From Variovorax sp. J2L1-78 (GTDB lineage Bacteria > Pseudomonadota > Gammaproteobacteria > Burkholderiales > Burkholderiaceae_C), in NCBI RefSeq assembly GCF_030317205.1, contig NZ_JASZYB010000002.1, positions 114,501-178,500 of the forward strand: DNA of 64,000 bases. Reading direction: 5' to 3'. A program made the translations under genes and the position numbers. The notes below the pieces were generated by a model. The model had not been told where the DNA came from. It saw only the letters and a program-made list of their open reading frames with translations, and did no database searches. Shown here piece after piece: positions 1 through 15,420 of this stretch; position 1 is the first letter of the stretch, and each line of letters starts with the position of its first letter.

Positions 1-504
1 GAAGGGCGCTTCGGTGTGGCGCGCGATCAGCGTGTTCACCTGCTCGACCGGCAGGCCACGCGCGCGGGCCACGCGGCTCGCCTGGTAGGCGGCCGCGGCC
101 GGGCTGATGTCCGGGTCGAGCCCGCTGGCCGAGGTGGTGACCAGGTCGACCGGCACCGGCGCCGTGTTGCCCGGGTCGGCCGCACGCAGCGCCTCGACAC
201 GGCCCTTGACCGCATCGACCAGCGCCGGGTTCAGCGGCCCCTGGTTCGAACCGCCCGACGCGGTGGCGTTGTACGCCATCGGCGCCGTGGCCGACGGCCG
301 GCCCCAGAAGTGCTTCGGGTCGGCGAAGTTCTGGCCGATCAATCGAGAGCCGATGACCTGGCCGTCGCGTTCGATCAGGCTGCCGGCGGCCTGGTCGGGG
401 AACACCGCTTTCGCGACGCCGGTGACGGCCAGCGGATAGAGCAGCCCGGTCAGTGCGCTCAACAGCACGAAGAGCACGAGCGCGGGACGAAGAATGGTTT
501 TCAT
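1..504 (-). CDS. kdpC: KdpC, potassium-transporting ATPase subunit C (3' end outside the window)
   Basis: KdpC is the small single-span subunit of the high-affinity K+ pump KdpFABC and links KdpA to KdpB in the inner membrane. The visible 168 codons begin [10 protein letters not shown], with a hydrophobic anchor at residues 7-30. A periplasmic region follows with the family motifs GSxLIGQNF and [12 protein letters not shown] (about residues 50-72) and SGSNxGP-like residues near 85. The gene runs off the left edge, so the last roughly 20-25 residues are not seen. It lies 13 bp after kdpB on the same strand, in the usual kdpFABC order. A kdpDE pair could lie beyond the edge but cannot be seen. 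Confidence 0.97.
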   Translation of the reverse strand, partial: MKTILRPALVLFVLLSALTGLLYPLAVTGVAKAVFPDQAAGSLIERDGQVIGSRLIGQNFADPKHFWGRPSATAPMAYNATASGGSNQGPLNPALVDAVKGRVEALRAADPGNTAPVPVDLVTTSASGLDPDISPAAAAYQASRVARARGLPVEQVNTLIARHTEAPF

Positions 505-517
505 GATGGCGATGTCC

Positions 518-2617
518 TTAGACGAGGTGCACGGCGACCAGCAGCCAGTCGATCAGCTTGATGCCGATGAAGGGCACGACCAAGCCGCCGAGGCCGTAGA
601 TGGCGAGGTTGCGACGCAGCAGCGCGGCGGCACCCACCGGCCGGTAGCGCACGCCCTTGAGCGCGAGCGGGATCAGGAACACGATCACCAGCGCATTGAA
701 GATCACCGCGCTCAAGATGGCCGACGACGGGCTCGCCAGCTGCATCACGTTGAGCGCGCCGAGCTGCGGGTAGGTGCTCACGAAGATCGCCGGGATGATG
801 GCGAAGTACTTCGCCACGTCGTTGGCGATGCTGAAGGTGGTGAGCGAGCCGCGCGTCATCAGCAGGGCCTTGCCGGTCTCGACCACCTCGAGCAGCTTGG
901 TCGGGTTGGAGTCGAGGTCGACCATGTTGCCGGCCTCCTTCGCGGCCTGCGTGCCGCTGCCCATCGCCACCGCCACGTCGGCTTGCGCCAGCGCGGGTGC
1001 GTCGTTGGTGCCGTCGCCGGTCATCGCGACCAGCCGGCCTTCGGCCTGGTACTTTCGGATCAGCGCCAGCTTGTCTTCCGGCGTGGCCTCGGCCAGGAAG
1101 TCGTCGACGCCCGCCTCGGCCGCGATGGCGGCGGCGGTGAGCTTGTTGTCGCCGGTGATCATCACCGTCTTGATGCCCATCGCACGCAGCTCGGCGAAGC
1201 GCGACTGGATGCCGGTCTTGACGATGTCCTTGAGCTCGACGACGCCGAGCACGCGGTTGCCTTCGGCCACGGCCAGCGGCGTGCTGCCGCGGCGCGCGAT
1301 TTCGTCCGCGGCGCGCAGCACCTCGGGCGCCATGTGGCCGCCCAGCGCCTCGACATGCTTGCGCACGGCATCGACCGCGCCCTTGCGCAGCGCGATGGCG
1401 TCGGTGTCGAGGCTGTTCGGCGCGGCCGGCAGGTCGACGCCGCTCATGCGCGTCTGTGCGGTGAAGGGCACGAAGCGGGCCTCTTCGACAGCCCGGTCGT
1501 CGATGCCGCCGCGGCGGGCCAGCTCGACGATGCTGCGGCCTTCCGGCGTCTCGTCGGCCAGCGATGCGAGCAGCGCGGCACGCGACAGGCGCTCGGCCGT
1601 CACGCCCGGTGCGGCGACGAAGGCGCTGGCCTGGCGGTTGCCGTGCGTGATGGTGCCGGTCTTGTCGAGCAGCAGCACGTCGACGTCACCGGCGGCTTCC
1701 ACCGCGCGGCCCGAAGTCGCGATCACGTTGGCCTGCATCATGCGGCTCATGCCGGCCACGCCCACCGCCGACAGCAGGCCGCCGATGGTGGTCGGGATCA
1801 GGCAGACCAGCAGCGCGACCAGCGCGGTCAGCGACACCACCGAGCCCGTGCCCATCGCGCTCACGCTGAACACCGAGAAGGGCAGCAGCGTGACCGTGAC
1901 CATCAGGAAGACGATGGTCAGCGCGACCAGCAGGATCGTCAGCGCGATCTCGTTGGGCGTCTTGTGGCGCTTGGCGGCTTCGACCATGCCGATCATGCGG
2001 TCCAGGAAGGATTCGCCCGGGTTCACCGAGATGCGCACCACCAGCCAGTCCGACAGCACGCGGGTGCCGCCGGTCACGGCCGAGAAGTCGCCGCCCGACT
2101 CGCGCACCACCGGGGCCGATTCGCCGGTGATGGCGCTCTCGTCGACCGAGGCCACGCCTTCGATCACCTCGCCGTCGAGCGGGATCACGTCGCCGGTTTC
2201 CACGAGCACGACATCGCCCTTGCGGAGATTCGGCGCCTGCTCCGGCAGGAAGGTCGACCCATGGAACGGCTCCTTCAGCAACTTGGCCCAGGTGTCCTTG
2301 CGCAGCCCGCGCAGCGACGCCGCCTGCGCCTTGCTGCGGCCTTCGGCCAGCGCTTCGGCGAAGTTGGCGAACAGCACCGTGAACCACAGCCAGATGGTGA
2401 TGGCCAGCACGAAGGCCGGCGGCATGCCCGTGTCACCGGGAAAGCTCAGCGCATGCACCCAGAGCAAGGTCGTGAGGATGCTGCCGATGTAGACGATGAA
2501 CATCACCGGGTTGCGCCATTGCACGCGCGGGCTCAGCTTGGCGACGGCGCCCCACAGCGCGGGCCTGACCAGCGCCATGTCGAAGAGCGAAAGGGAACTT
2601 GCAGTTTTCGAGGTCAT
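518..2617 (-). CDS. kdpB: KdpB, P-type ATPase subunit of the K+ pump
   Basis: KdpB is the catalytic P-type ATPase subunit that powers K+ uptake through KdpA. The protein has 699 residues, close to the usual 680-700. Visible motifs are the actuator loop TGES near residue 166, the phosphorylation motif DKTGTIT with Asp318, and the hinge motif GDGTNDAP near residue 530. The ion-path helix carries IPTTIGGL just before the P domain. Several transmembrane segments flank the cytosolic domains. It lies 10 bp after kdpA and 13 bp before kdpC, so it is co-transcribed. All catalytic residues appear intact. Confidence 0.98.
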   Translation of the reverse strand: MTSKTASSLSLFDMALVRPALWGAVAKLSPRVQWRNPVMFIVYIGSILTTLLWVHALSFPGDTGMPPAFVLAITIWLWFTVLFANFAEALAEGRSKAQAASLRGLRKDTWAKLLKEPFHGSTFLPEQAPNLRKGDVVLVETGDVIPLDGEVIEGVASVDESAITGESAPVVRESGGDFSAVTGGTRVLSDWLVVRISVNPGESFLDRMIGMVEAAKRHKTPNEIALTILLVALTIVFLMVTVTLLPFSVFSVSAMGTGSVVSLTALVALLVCLIPTTIGGLLSAVGVAGMSRMMQANVIATSGRAVEAAGDVDVLLLDKTGTITHGNRQASAFVAAPGVTAERLSRAALLASLADETPEGRSIVELARRGGIDDRAVEEARFVPFTAQTRMSGVDLPAAPNSLDTDAIALRKGAVDAVRKHVEALGGHMAPEVLRAADEIARRGSTPLAVAEGNRVLGVVELKDIVKTGIQSRFAELRAMGIKTVMITGDNKLTAAAIAAEAGVDDFLAEATPEDKLALIRKYQAEGRLVAMTGDGTNDAPALAQADVAVAMGSGTQAAKEAGNMVDLDSNPTKLLEVVETGKALLMTRGSLTTFSIANDVAKYFAIIPAIFVSTYPQLGALNVMQLASPSSAILSAVIFNALVIVFLIPLALKGVRYRPVGAAALLRRNLAIYGLGGLVVPFIGIKLIDWLLVAVHLV

Positions 2618-2627
2618 GGTGCGACCC

Positions 2628-4430
2628 TCACTTCCAGAGCATCAGGTGCTCGACGACCGGACCCAGCGCGAGCGCGGGCACGTAATTGAGCAGGCCGACC
2701 AGCAGCACGGTGCCCACCAGCAGCACGACGAACAGCGGGCCGTGCGTGGGCATGGTGCCGGCCGTGACCGGCAGGCGCTTCTTCGCGGCCAACGCGCCGG
2801 CGATGGCGAGCACCGGCACGATCATCCCGAAGCGACCGATCCACACGGCCACGCCGAGCAGCGCGTTGTAGTACGGCGTGTTGGCCGACAGGCCCGCGAA
2901 GGCGCTGCCGTTGTTGTTGCCGGCCGAGGTGAAGGCGTAGAGGATTTCCGAGAAACCGTGCGCACCCGGATTGGCGATGCCCGCCTTGCCCAGCCCCATG
3001 CTCACCGCCAGCGCCGTGCCCGCCAGCACGACGATCGGCGTGATGAGGATGGCGATCGACGTGAGCTTCATCTCGTGCACCTCGATCTTCTTGCCGAGGT
3101 ACTCGGGCGTGCGGCCGATCATCAGGCCCGCGATGAACACCGCCAGGATCGCGAAGATCAGCATGCCGTAGAGCCCGCTGCCGACGCCGCCGAAGACGAC
3201 TTCGCCCAGCTGCATCAGCACGATCGGCACCATGCCGCCCAGTGGCGTGAACGAATCGTGCATGGCATTCACCGCACCGCAGGACGCGGCCGTGGTGATG
3301 GCGGCGAACAGCGCCGACGCGGTGATGCCGAAGCGCGTTTCCTTGCCTTCCATGTTGCCGCCGGCCTGCAGGGCGGACGCCATCTGGTCGACACCCAGCG
3401 GTTGCAGCAACGGGTTGCCCGCCTGCTCGGCCGGGATGATGACGACCACGGCGGCGACGAACAGCACCGTCATCGCGGCCAGCACCGCCCAGCCCTGGCG
3501 CAGGTCGCCGACCACGCGGCCGAAGGCGAAGCACAGTGCCACCGGGATCAGCAGGATCGCCAGCATCTGCACGAAGTTCGTGAGCGCCGTCGGGTTCTCG
3601 TACGGGTGCGCCGAGTTGGCGTTGAAGAAGCCGCCGCCGTTGGTGCCGAGCATCTTGATCGCCTCCTGCGACGCGACCGGGCCCATGGCGAGGGTCTGCG
3701 TCGTCGTGCTGGCGTCTTCCATCATCGGCGCGCCGGCCGCGTCCTTCAGCGGCTGGCCGGCGGCGTCGAGCTTGGGCGTCTGGTAGGCCGTGGCCTCGAC
3801 CGTGGTGATGGTCCGGTAGGCGTCGAAGTTCTGGATCACGCCCTGGCCGGCAAAGAACACCGCCAGCACGAAGGAGATCGGCAGCAGCAGCCAGGTGGTG
3901 ATGCGGGTGATGTCGACCCAGAAGTTGCCGACCGAACCCTGGCCGTCGGTGTTGCGCGCAGCAAAGCCGCGGGCCAGCGCGAAGGCCACCGCGATGCCCG
4001 TGGCGGCCGACAGGAAGTTCTGCACCGTGAGGCCGAGCATCTGCGTGAGATAGCTCATGGTCGCCTCGCCGGCGTAGCCCTGCCAGTTGGTGTTGGTGAC
4101 GAAGCTCAGCGCCGTGTTGAACGACGAGTCGGGCGACACCGCGGCCATGCCGGCCGGGTTGAGCGGCAGCGCGGCCTGCAGGCGTTGAAGGCCATAGACG
4201 GCGAAGACGCCGATGGCATTGAAGGCCAGCAGCGCGAAGGCGTAGGTGCGCCAGTGCATCGAGCGGTCGGCGGAGACGCCGGCCAGTTGGTAGAACGGCG
4301 CTTCGACGCGCTGCATCCAGCGCGGCAGGCGGCCGTCGCACAGCGCGGCGATGAAGCGGCCCAGCGGCCAGCCGAGCACGACCAGCGCGACCAGCAGCAG
4401 GACCAGCAGGCCCCAGGCGGAGGTGGTCAT
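2628..4430 (-). CDS. kdpA: KdpA, K+-binding channel-like subunit
   Basis: KdpA is the K+-selective subunit of KdpFABC and belongs to the superfamily of K+ transporters, with four pseudo-repeated pore loops. The 600-residue length is typical. Pore-type glycine-rich stretches are visible at [10 protein letters not shown] (about 112), [12 protein letters not shown] (about 230), [11 protein letters not shown] (about 345) and [10 protein letters not shown] (about 470). The protein is hydrophobic throughout, with about ten membrane spans. The ATG at 4430 lies one base after the kdpF stop codon. Expression of this operon in other bacteria is induced by K+ limitation through KdpDE. Confidence 0.98.
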   Translation of the reverse strand: MTTSAWGLLVLLLVALVVLGWPLGRFIAALCDGRLPRWMQRVEAPFYQLAGVSADRSMHWRTYAFALLAFNAIGVFAVYGLQRLQAALPLNPAGMAAVSPDSSFNTALSFVTNTNWQGYAGEATMSYLTQMLGLTVQNFLSAATGIAVAFALARGFAARNTDGQGSVGNFWVDITRITTWLLLPISFVLAVFFAGQGVIQNFDAYRTITTVEATAYQTPKLDAAGQPLKDAAGAPMMEDASTTTQTLAMGPVASQEAIKMLGTNGGGFFNANSAHPYENPTALTNFVQMLAILLIPVALCFAFGRVVGDLRQGWAVLAAMTVLFVAAVVVIIPAEQAGNPLLQPLGVDQMASALQAGGNMEGKETRFGITASALFAAITTAASCGAVNAMHDSFTPLGGMVPIVLMQLGEVVFGGVGSGLYGMLIFAILAVFIAGLMIGRTPEYLGKKIEVHEMKLTSIAILITPIVVLAGTALAVSMGLGKAGIANPGAHGFSEILYAFTSAGNNNGSAFAGLSANTPYYNALLGVAVWIGRFGMIVPVLAIAGALAAKKRLPVTAGTMPTHGPLFVVLLVGTVLLVGLLNYVPALALGPVVEHLMLWK

Positions 4431-4431
4431 G

Positions 4432-4530
4432 TCAGAACTCCTCCGCGCAAATCAGCGCGAAGACGAGGTAGGCGAAGAGGATGACGGCGATCAGGCCGCC
4501 CGCGCCATAAAGGACGTCGAGGCTGATCAC
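4432..4530 (-). CDS. kdpF: KdpF, small K+ pump stabilising subunit
   Basis: KdpF is a single-span peptide of about 30 residues that stabilises the KdpFABC complex. This gene has 32 codons, starts with GTG, and encodes one hydrophobic helix (residues 10-28, [18 protein letters not shown]) ending in CAEEF. The GTG start is chosen because it overlaps the stop of the preceding 44-codon gene as GTGA and gives the normal KdpF length; a longer reading of the same frame would be atypical. Its stop codon is one base before the kdpA start. Confidence 0.93.
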   Translation of the reverse strand: MISLDVLYGAGGLIAVILFAYLVFALICAEEF

Positions 4531-4661
4531 GGCCGCGCTCCCGACGACGCCGCTTGCGCCTTCTCCCGGCCCTTGGGCGACGCGAGCTTGTTCAGCCCCA
4601 CCACCATCTCGGCAACGGCTACCCACAACACGGCGACTGCCGCAATCCATACGATGTCCAT
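4527..4661 (-). CDS. Small predicted membrane protein at the head of the kdp operon
   Basis: This 44-codon reading frame starts with ATG preceded at good spacing by AGGAG. Its stop overlaps the kdpF start as GTGA, an arrangement typical of translational coupling. The product begins MDIVWIAAVAVLWVAV and has one hydrophobic helix (residues 3-22), followed by a basic, Ala-rich tail (KLASPKGREK). I do not recognise a family. The ribosome binding site, stop/start overlap and operon position argue for a real gene. It could be an additional Kdp accessory peptide or a leader whose translation sets kdpF expression. Both roles are inference. Confidence 0.6.
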   Translation of the reverse strand: MDIVWIAAVAVLWVAVAEMVVGLNKLASPKGREKAQAASSGARP

Positions 4662-4708
4662 CTGTCACTCCTCTGGTCGAGACACGGCCGTGAGTCTCGG
4701 CAAAGGCC

Positions 4709-4757
4709 CGTAAAAACGGGGAACAGAGGCGGCGCGGTGCCGTAAAGAAGGCGTAAA
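4709..4757 (-). promoter_or_regulatory. Putative KdpE-type operator and kdp promoter region
   Basis: On the minus strand, upstream of the kdp operon, two TTTACG hexamers start exactly 11 bp apart (4752-4757 and 4741-4746). A third lies about three helical turns further on (4709-4714). Direct repeats with 11-bp spacing are characteristic of OmpR/PhoB-family response regulators, the family to which KdpE belongs. A 10-bp palindrome (CACGGCCGTG, 4683-4692) lies between these repeats and the first gene. No convincing -10/-35 pair could be assigned by eye. The operator assignment is an inference from spacing and position. Confidence 0.45.
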
Positions 4758-4819
4758 AATGGGCGGGCGGCTGCGCAGCCGCACTCACCCCTCGCCCGAC
4801 AGACCAACCGGAAACCCCC

Positions 4820-5281
4820 GTGCCTTCTCCCATCCGCATCCGCCCCATCGCAGACACCGACTTCGCGGCCTGGAAGCCGCTCTGGGACGGCTACAACACT
4901 TTCTACGGGCGCAGCGGCGAGACGGCCTTGCCCGAGGCGATCACCCGTGCCACCTGGTCCCGTTTTCTCGACACGCGAGAACCGATGCACGCACGGGTCG
5001 CGGAAGGCGCCGACGGACTCGTCGGGCTGGTGCACTTCCTCTTTCACCGCAGCACGATCCAGCTGAATCCGACCTGCTACCTGCAAGACCTCTTCACCGT
5101 GGAGGCCGCGCGCGGCCAGGGCGTGGCCCGCGCGCTCATCGAGGAGGTCTACCGCGCTGCCGCCGAGGCGGGCGCCGGGCGGGTGTACTGGCAGACGCAC
5201 GAGACGAACCACACGGCCATGCGGCTCTATGACCAGGTGGCCGACAAGTCGGGCTTCCTGGTCTACCGCAAGCTGCTGTAA
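4820..5281 (+). CDS. GNAT-family N-acetyltransferase
   Basis: The 153-residue product has the GNAT fold. The acetyl-CoA-binding motif A is VEAARGQGVARALIEE (about residues 95-110), containing the R/Q-x-x-G-x-A loop. The C-terminal half contains YWQTHETNHTAMRLYDQVA, which resembles the family's motif B region. GTG at 4820 is taken as the start because the conserved fold begins almost at once. It is divergent from the kdp operon across 158 bp. The acceptor substrate cannot be predicted; related proteins acetylate amines, amino acids or protein N termini. Confidence 0.88.
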   Translation: MPSPIRIRPIADTDFAAWKPLWDGYNTFYGRSGETALPEAITRATWSRFLDTREPMHARVAEGADGLVGLVHFLFHRSTIQLNPTCYLQDLFTVEAARGQGVARALIEEVYRAAAEAGAGRVYWQTHETNHTAMRLYDQVADKSGFLVYRKLL

Positions 5282-5359
5282 CACCGCTCAGAGGCTGCGA
5301 ATGAATTGGCCGCGTCCGAGCGGCGCGCCAGGGCGGCGTCCATCGAGGCGCAAAGCGCA

Positions 5360-5379
5360 GCCATAGCTGAGGCTATGGC
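5360..5379. repeat. Perfect 8-bp hairpin between convergent genes
   Basis: GCCATAGC and GCTATGGC form a perfect inverted repeat with the loop TGAG. It lies in the 167-bp gap between the convergent GNAT and DUF4189 genes. No T-tract follows on either strand, so a classical intrinsic terminator is not supported. It may still limit read-through or stabilise transcript ends. The rest of this gap shows no recognisable gene. Confidence 0.45.
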
Positions 5380-5448
5380 GAGCATTTGCAACGACGAGGG
5401 GCGCCGTCAGGGCGCGTCGAGCGGCGTGGATGATTCGTTCGCAGCTTC

Positions 5449-5850
5449 TCAGGGCAGCGAGCAGACGCTGACCGCGAGCTTGCAGGGTTCGGTCGGCAGG
5501 TGGCCGTCGCATTGCGACACCGCGGCCTGGCCGGCCGCCTTGCGGTCCGGCCCGACGGCCGTGCCCCATTCACCGAAGTTGCCGGTGGCCAGCGCCGCGC
5601 AGCTGCGGTCGAAGTAGACGCGCACCTCGCAGCGCGTCGAGCGTTCGGCGGCGCCCTCGCACTGGGCACGCGCCACGCGCTCGGCCGCGGCGCGGCTGGA
5701 CTGGTTGAACGCATAGCCATAGCCGCCGGGACGTGCGGCGATCGCGCCCCAGCTGGGCGCGGCGGCCGACGCGGGCGTCGCGCCCAGCGCCAGCCCGGCG
5801 ATGGCCAGCAGCGCGTGCGTCAGGGAATGTCTGAAAGGGAAAGCCGTCAT
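5449..5850 (-). CDS. Secreted DUF4189 domain protein
   Basis: The 133-residue product has a classical signal peptide (hydrophobic residues 12-28, likely cleaved after PASA). A DUF4189 domain follows: WGAIA near 34, YGYAFNQ near 44, and regularly spaced alanines and cysteines at AQC, TRC, RSCAAL, SQC and SVC. The paired cysteines suggest disulfides in the periplasm. The function of DUF4189 is unknown. The start codon overlaps the stop of the CDF transporter gene as ATGA, so the two are likely translated together. A link with metal export is conceivable but unproven. Confidence 0.85.
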   Translation of the reverse strand: MTAFPFRHSLTHALLAIAGLALGATPASAAAPSWGAIAARPGGYGYAFNQSSRAAAERVARAQCEGAAERSTRCEVRVYFDRSCAALATGNFGEWGTAVGPDRKAAGQAAVSQCDGHLPTEPCKLAVSVCSLP

Positions 5851-6752
5851 GCGGGGGCCTCGCCGGCCTCGATGAAAAGTCGCCGGATCATGGGATAACG
5901 CGCGCGCACCTGCTGCTGGATGACCGTGATGGCCGCCGCGGCCTCCTCGGTGCGCGTGCCGGGTTCGAAGTCGAGATCGACGGTGACCAGCACCTCCTCG
6001 GGCCCCATGTACATCGACAGGATGCGGCCGACGTCGCGCACCCGCGGCTGGGCGCGCGCCAGCGTGCGGATGGCCTGCGCCGTCTCGCGCCGGAGGCCTT
6101 CGCCGATGAGCAGCCCGCGCGATTCGCGCACCAGCAGCACCGCCACCCCGGCCAGCAGCAGGCCGATGACGACCGAGGCGGCGCCGTCGAGTTCGGGGAT
6201 GCCGAAGCGATGGCTCAGGTAGATGCCCAGCGCGGCCACGCCCAGCCCGGCCAAGGCCGCGCCGTCCTCGGCCAGCACCGTGTACGTGCTCGGGTCCTTA
6301 CTGGCATGCAGCGCGTTCCAGAAGGGCCGCCCGCGCGATTGCCCGCGGAACTGCCGCAGCGCGATCACGAAGCTCGCGCCCTCGAACAGCGCCGCCGCGC
6401 CCAGCACGATGTAGTTCCACATCGGGTCGGTCAGCGGTTCGGGGTCTCGGATGTGCTGGATGCCTTCGTAGAACGACACGCCACCGCCCAACCCGAAGAT
6501 CAGCACCGCGACCATCAGGCTCCAGAAATACAGCTCCTTGCCGTGGCCGAAGGGATGCTCGTCGGTGGCGGGCCGCTGGCTCAGCTTGAGGCCGACCAGC
6601 AGCAGCACGCCGTTGAAGGTGTCGACCGCCGAGTGGATGCCTTCGGACAGCATGGCCGAGCTCCCGGTGATGCCGGCGACGGTGAACTTGGTGATGGCGA
6701 TCGCCACGTTGGCGGCAATGGCGCCATAGATGGCAATGCGGGATTCGGCCAT
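5847..6752 (-). CDS. Cation diffusion facilitator (CDF) family metal exporter
   Basis: The 301-residue inner-membrane protein has the CDF layout of six transmembrane segments and a cytoplasmic C-terminal domain. The TM2 metal motif reads SEGIHSAVDTFN (about residues 36-47), a HxxxD pair. The loop with DEHPFGHGKELYFW follows, and TM5 contains AEDGAALAGLG. The C-terminal domain (from about residue 215) has the usual ferredoxin-like pattern, including DVGRILSMYMGPEEVLVTVDLDF. Family members export Zn2+, Co2+, Fe2+ or Mn2+ in exchange for protons; the metal cannot be decided here. It is followed directly by the DUF4189 gene. Confidence 0.93.
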   Translation of the reverse strand: MAESRIAIYGAIAANVAIAITKFTVAGITGSSAMLSEGIHSAVDTFNGVLLLVGLKLSQRPATDEHPFGHGKELYFWSLMVAVLIFGLGGGVSFYEGIQHIRDPEPLTDPMWNYIVLGAAALFEGASFVIALRQFRGQSRGRPFWNALHASKDPSTYTVLAEDGAALAGLGVAALGIYLSHRFGIPELDGAASVVIGLLLAGVAVLLVRESRGLLIGEGLRRETAQAIRTLARAQPRVRDVGRILSMYMGPEEVLVTVDLDFEPGTRTEEAAAAITVIQQQVRARYPMIRRLFIEAGEAPA

Positions 6753-6794
6753 GGCCCCGAGGTTAGCCGCTCGATGGCCAACCGGCTGTAGGCC

Positions 6795-7538
6795 CTAATC
6801 GCGCACCACGGCGACCGCCGCCTTGAACACGTAGCCGGCACCGCGCTCGGTGACGATGAGCGTCGGCGCGCGCGGGTCGGCTTCCATCTTGCGGCGCAGC
6901 CGGCCGACCTGCACGTCGACCGAGCGGTCGTACACCTCGGCGTTGTGCAGGCGCGAGAGGTCGAGCAGCTGCTCGCGCGCCAGCACGCGCTGGGGCGCCG
7001 ACAGGAAGGCGATCAACAGGTTGAACTCGCCATTGCGCAGCGGCACGGTGCGGCCGTCGGGCGCCGTCAGGCGCCGCAGGCGCAGGTTCAGGTCCCAGCC
7101 GGCGAAGCGGTAGGCCCGGATGTTCGCCACCGTGTCGGCCAGCGTTTCGTGCATGCGGGTGCGGCGCAGCAGTGCACGGATGCGCGCGAGCAGCACGCGC
7201 GGCGAAAAGGGCTTGGTGAGGTAGTCGTCGGCGCCGAGCTCGAGGCCCATCACGCGGTCGGCATCGTCCTGGCGGCCGGTGAGGATGATGATCGGGAGCT
7301 TGGACGTGGCCCGCAGCTTGCGCGCGATGTCCATGCCGTCCTCGCCCTTGAGGCGCAGGTCCAGCAGCACCAGGTCGACCGCCTCGCGCGTCAGCACCTT
7401 CGACATCTCGCGCTCGTCCGGCACCGCCGTGACACGCATGTCGTAGTCGCCCAGATAAGTCGTGATGAGGTCGCGCACGGACTGGTCGTCGTCCACGGCA
7501 AGGACGTGCGTCAAACCGGTCTCGCCGCTCTCATGCAT
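6795..7538 (-). CDS. OmpR/PhoB-family response regulator
   Basis: The 247-residue product has an N-terminal receiver domain (about residues 12-125) with the acidic pair in VDDDQ, phospho-acceptor Asp in LLDLRLKGEDG, Thr in LTGRQDD and Lys in TKPFS. A C-terminal winged-helix DNA-binding domain follows (about 145-240), with RxVDVQVGRLRRKME and GAGYVF. No histidine kinase gene adjoins it, so it is an orphan regulator within this window. It is divergent from the receiver-only gene at 7705. Its targets are unknown. Confidence 0.93.
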   Translation of the reverse strand: MHESGETGLTHVLAVDDDQSVRDLITTYLGDYDMRVTAVPDEREMSKVLTREAVDLVLLDLRLKGEDGMDIARKLRATSKLPIIILTGRQDDADRVMGLELGADDYLTKPFSPRVLLARIRALLRRTRMHETLADTVANIRAYRFAGWDLNLRLRRLTAPDGRTVPLRNGEFNLLIAFLSAPQRVLAREQLLDLSRLHNAEVYDRSVDVQVGRLRRKMEADPRAPTLIVTERGAGYVFKAAVAVVRD

Positions 7539-7704
7539 GGCTCATTTTCCCTCAGGCCCGGATCATCTCACGCGCCCTCTGTGTCCGATGACACATCGGG
7601 CCATCCGTCGGGCATGCAAAGTGGTCGAAGCCGGTTTTCAATGGCGCCACAACACGCGCATCGGCCATGCCCCTGCGCCCCATCGGAAAGAGACAGTCGC
7701 CACC

Positions 7705-8058
7705 GTGCCCCATGCCTACCGTATCGCCGTCGTCGAGAGCGACGACCTCATCCGCCAATTGATCGTGCAGTGGTTGACGGAGGCCGGCCACACAGTGACG
7801 GTGGCGCAGCCCGGCACGCTGGCCGACCTGCAGGTCGACCTGGTCATCGCCAACGTGTCCAGCCCGCGTTCGGCGGCACCGCTGGTGCGCCGGCTCAAGG
7901 CGCTGCAGCATGTGCCGTTGATCCTGCTCTCGGCCCGCCTGGGCCGCGGCCAGGGCGCGTCGGCGCCCCTGATCGGCCTGCTCGGCGCCACCGCCGTGCT
8001 GCCCAAGCCCTTCACCCATGGCGAACTGATGCAGGCGGTCGAGACGGCGATGGCCTGA
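7705..8058 (+). CDS. Single-domain receiver protein lacking the phospho-acceptor Asp
   Basis: The 117-residue product is a stand-alone CheY-like receiver fold. The N-terminal acidic pocket (VVESDD, residues 9-14) and the conserved Lys (PKPF, Lys101) are present. The residue aligned with the phosphorylated Asp at the end of beta 3 is Asn50 (DLVIAN), so ordinary phosphorylation is unlikely. The GTG start is chosen because the fold begins six residues later; a longer upstream reading would add unrelated sequence. It lies next to an orphan response regulator and a TetR gene, near the giant hybrid kinase. Its role is unknown. Confidence 0.75.
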   Translation: MPHAYRIAVVESDDLIRQLIVQWLTEAGHTVTVAQPGTLADLQVDLVIANVSSPRSAAPLVRRLKALQHVPLILLSARLGRGQGASAPLIGLLGATAVLPKPFTHGELMQAVETAMA

Positions 8059-8083
8059 GAAGCCGTGAATCGTCCACGCCCGG

Positions 8084-8701
8084 TCAGCGCGGCGCCGCAC
8101 CGCCCAGGAACATGTCGACCGCGCGTTCGACCATCGCCGTGATCTGCCGCGCCGACAGCGGCGGCGGGTTCTGCTGGTACAGCCGAAGGTCGGTCTCGGA
8201 GGTCACGAGCCCCAGGAAGTGCAGCGCCATGACATGCGGATCGGCGCGGCGCACCTCGCCACGCTCCATCGCCTTCTTCAGCAGGATCGCGAGCGCCTTC
8301 ACGCTCTCGCGCGGGCCGGCCTCGTAGAACAGCTCGCCGACCGGCGAGCGGCCGGCCTCCGCGACCACCATGCGGTAGACCGCGAGCGCGCACGTATCGT
8401 TGGTCAGCACCATCAGCATCCGTTCCCCGAAACGCACCAGCACGTCGGCGATGGGCACCGGCACCTCCGGTTCGCGCTGGATTTCTTCCACAGCCTCGGA
8501 CAGATGCGAGGTGGCCAGGCACCGGACCACCGCGCCGAACAACGCCTCCTTCGACGGGAAGTAGCGGTAGAGCGTGGCCTTGGAGCCTTGCAGACGGCTG
8601 GCCAGTTCGTTCATGGAGGCGCCTTCGAAACCGAATTCCTGGAACAGCTGACTCGCCGCTTCCACGATGGCCGTGCGACGCGCTTCGGTGAGTACCTTCA
8701 T
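8084..8701 (-). CDS. TetR/AcrR-family transcriptional regulator
   Basis: The 205-residue product has a typical TetR N-terminal helix-turn-helix: RTAIVEAASQLFQEFGFEG, then MNELASRLQGSKATLYRYFPSKEALF, about residues 8-55. A divergent ligand-binding domain follows. The ATG at 8701 is chosen because it places the DNA-binding domain at the usual distance from the N terminus. It lies 49 bp downstream of the giant sensor kinase on the same strand and could share its transcript. No efflux gene adjoins it, so its targets cannot be guessed. Confidence 0.92.
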   Translation of the reverse strand: MKVLTEARRTAIVEAASQLFQEFGFEGASMNELASRLQGSKATLYRYFPSKEALFGAVVRCLATSHLSEAVEEIQREPEVPVPIADVLVRFGERMLMVLTNDTCALAVYRMVVAEAGRSPVGELFYEAGPRESVKALAILLKKAMERGEVRRADPHVMALHFLGLVTSETDLRLYQQNPPPLSARQITAMVERAVDMFLGGAAPR

Positions 8702-8750
8702 TGCGCTCTCATTGTTTGACGAAACCCAACTGTACTTTTTTGTGGATGGC

Positions 8751-15191
<6,441 letters not shown>

Positions 15192-15420
15192 CGTCCGTCC
15201 AGCATGTGTGAGGTTCCTTGCGCCATTCGATCGGGACGGCGCGCCTGCATTGGAGGGCGACCGTCCGCCCGGCATTGTGACCAGCCGGCGACGCTGTTCG
15301 ACAGTTGACACATGCCACGACGGCCTGGCAGCCCTGTATCGGCGGTGCCTGCCTCCAAAGGTCGATGCGCCGGCGCGCGGTTCGAGTTCCCATCGAACGC
15401 GCCATGAATCAGGAGTCTCC

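Noticed and set aside
494-4484. Long plus-strand open frames (494-2689 and 2496-4484) opposite kdpB and kdpA
   Set aside because: They are rich in Arg, His, Gly and Gln with no domain pattern, and arise from third-position GC bias antisense to clearly conserved kdp genes.
4531-4857. Extended KdpF reading of 141 residues
   Set aside because: It covers the upstream promoter and the separate 44-codon gene. KdpF is normally about 30 residues and a GTG at 4530 gives that length.
5360-5379. Intrinsic terminator after the GNAT gene
   Set aside because: The hairpin is perfect but neither strand has a T-run after it, so it is listed only as a repeat.
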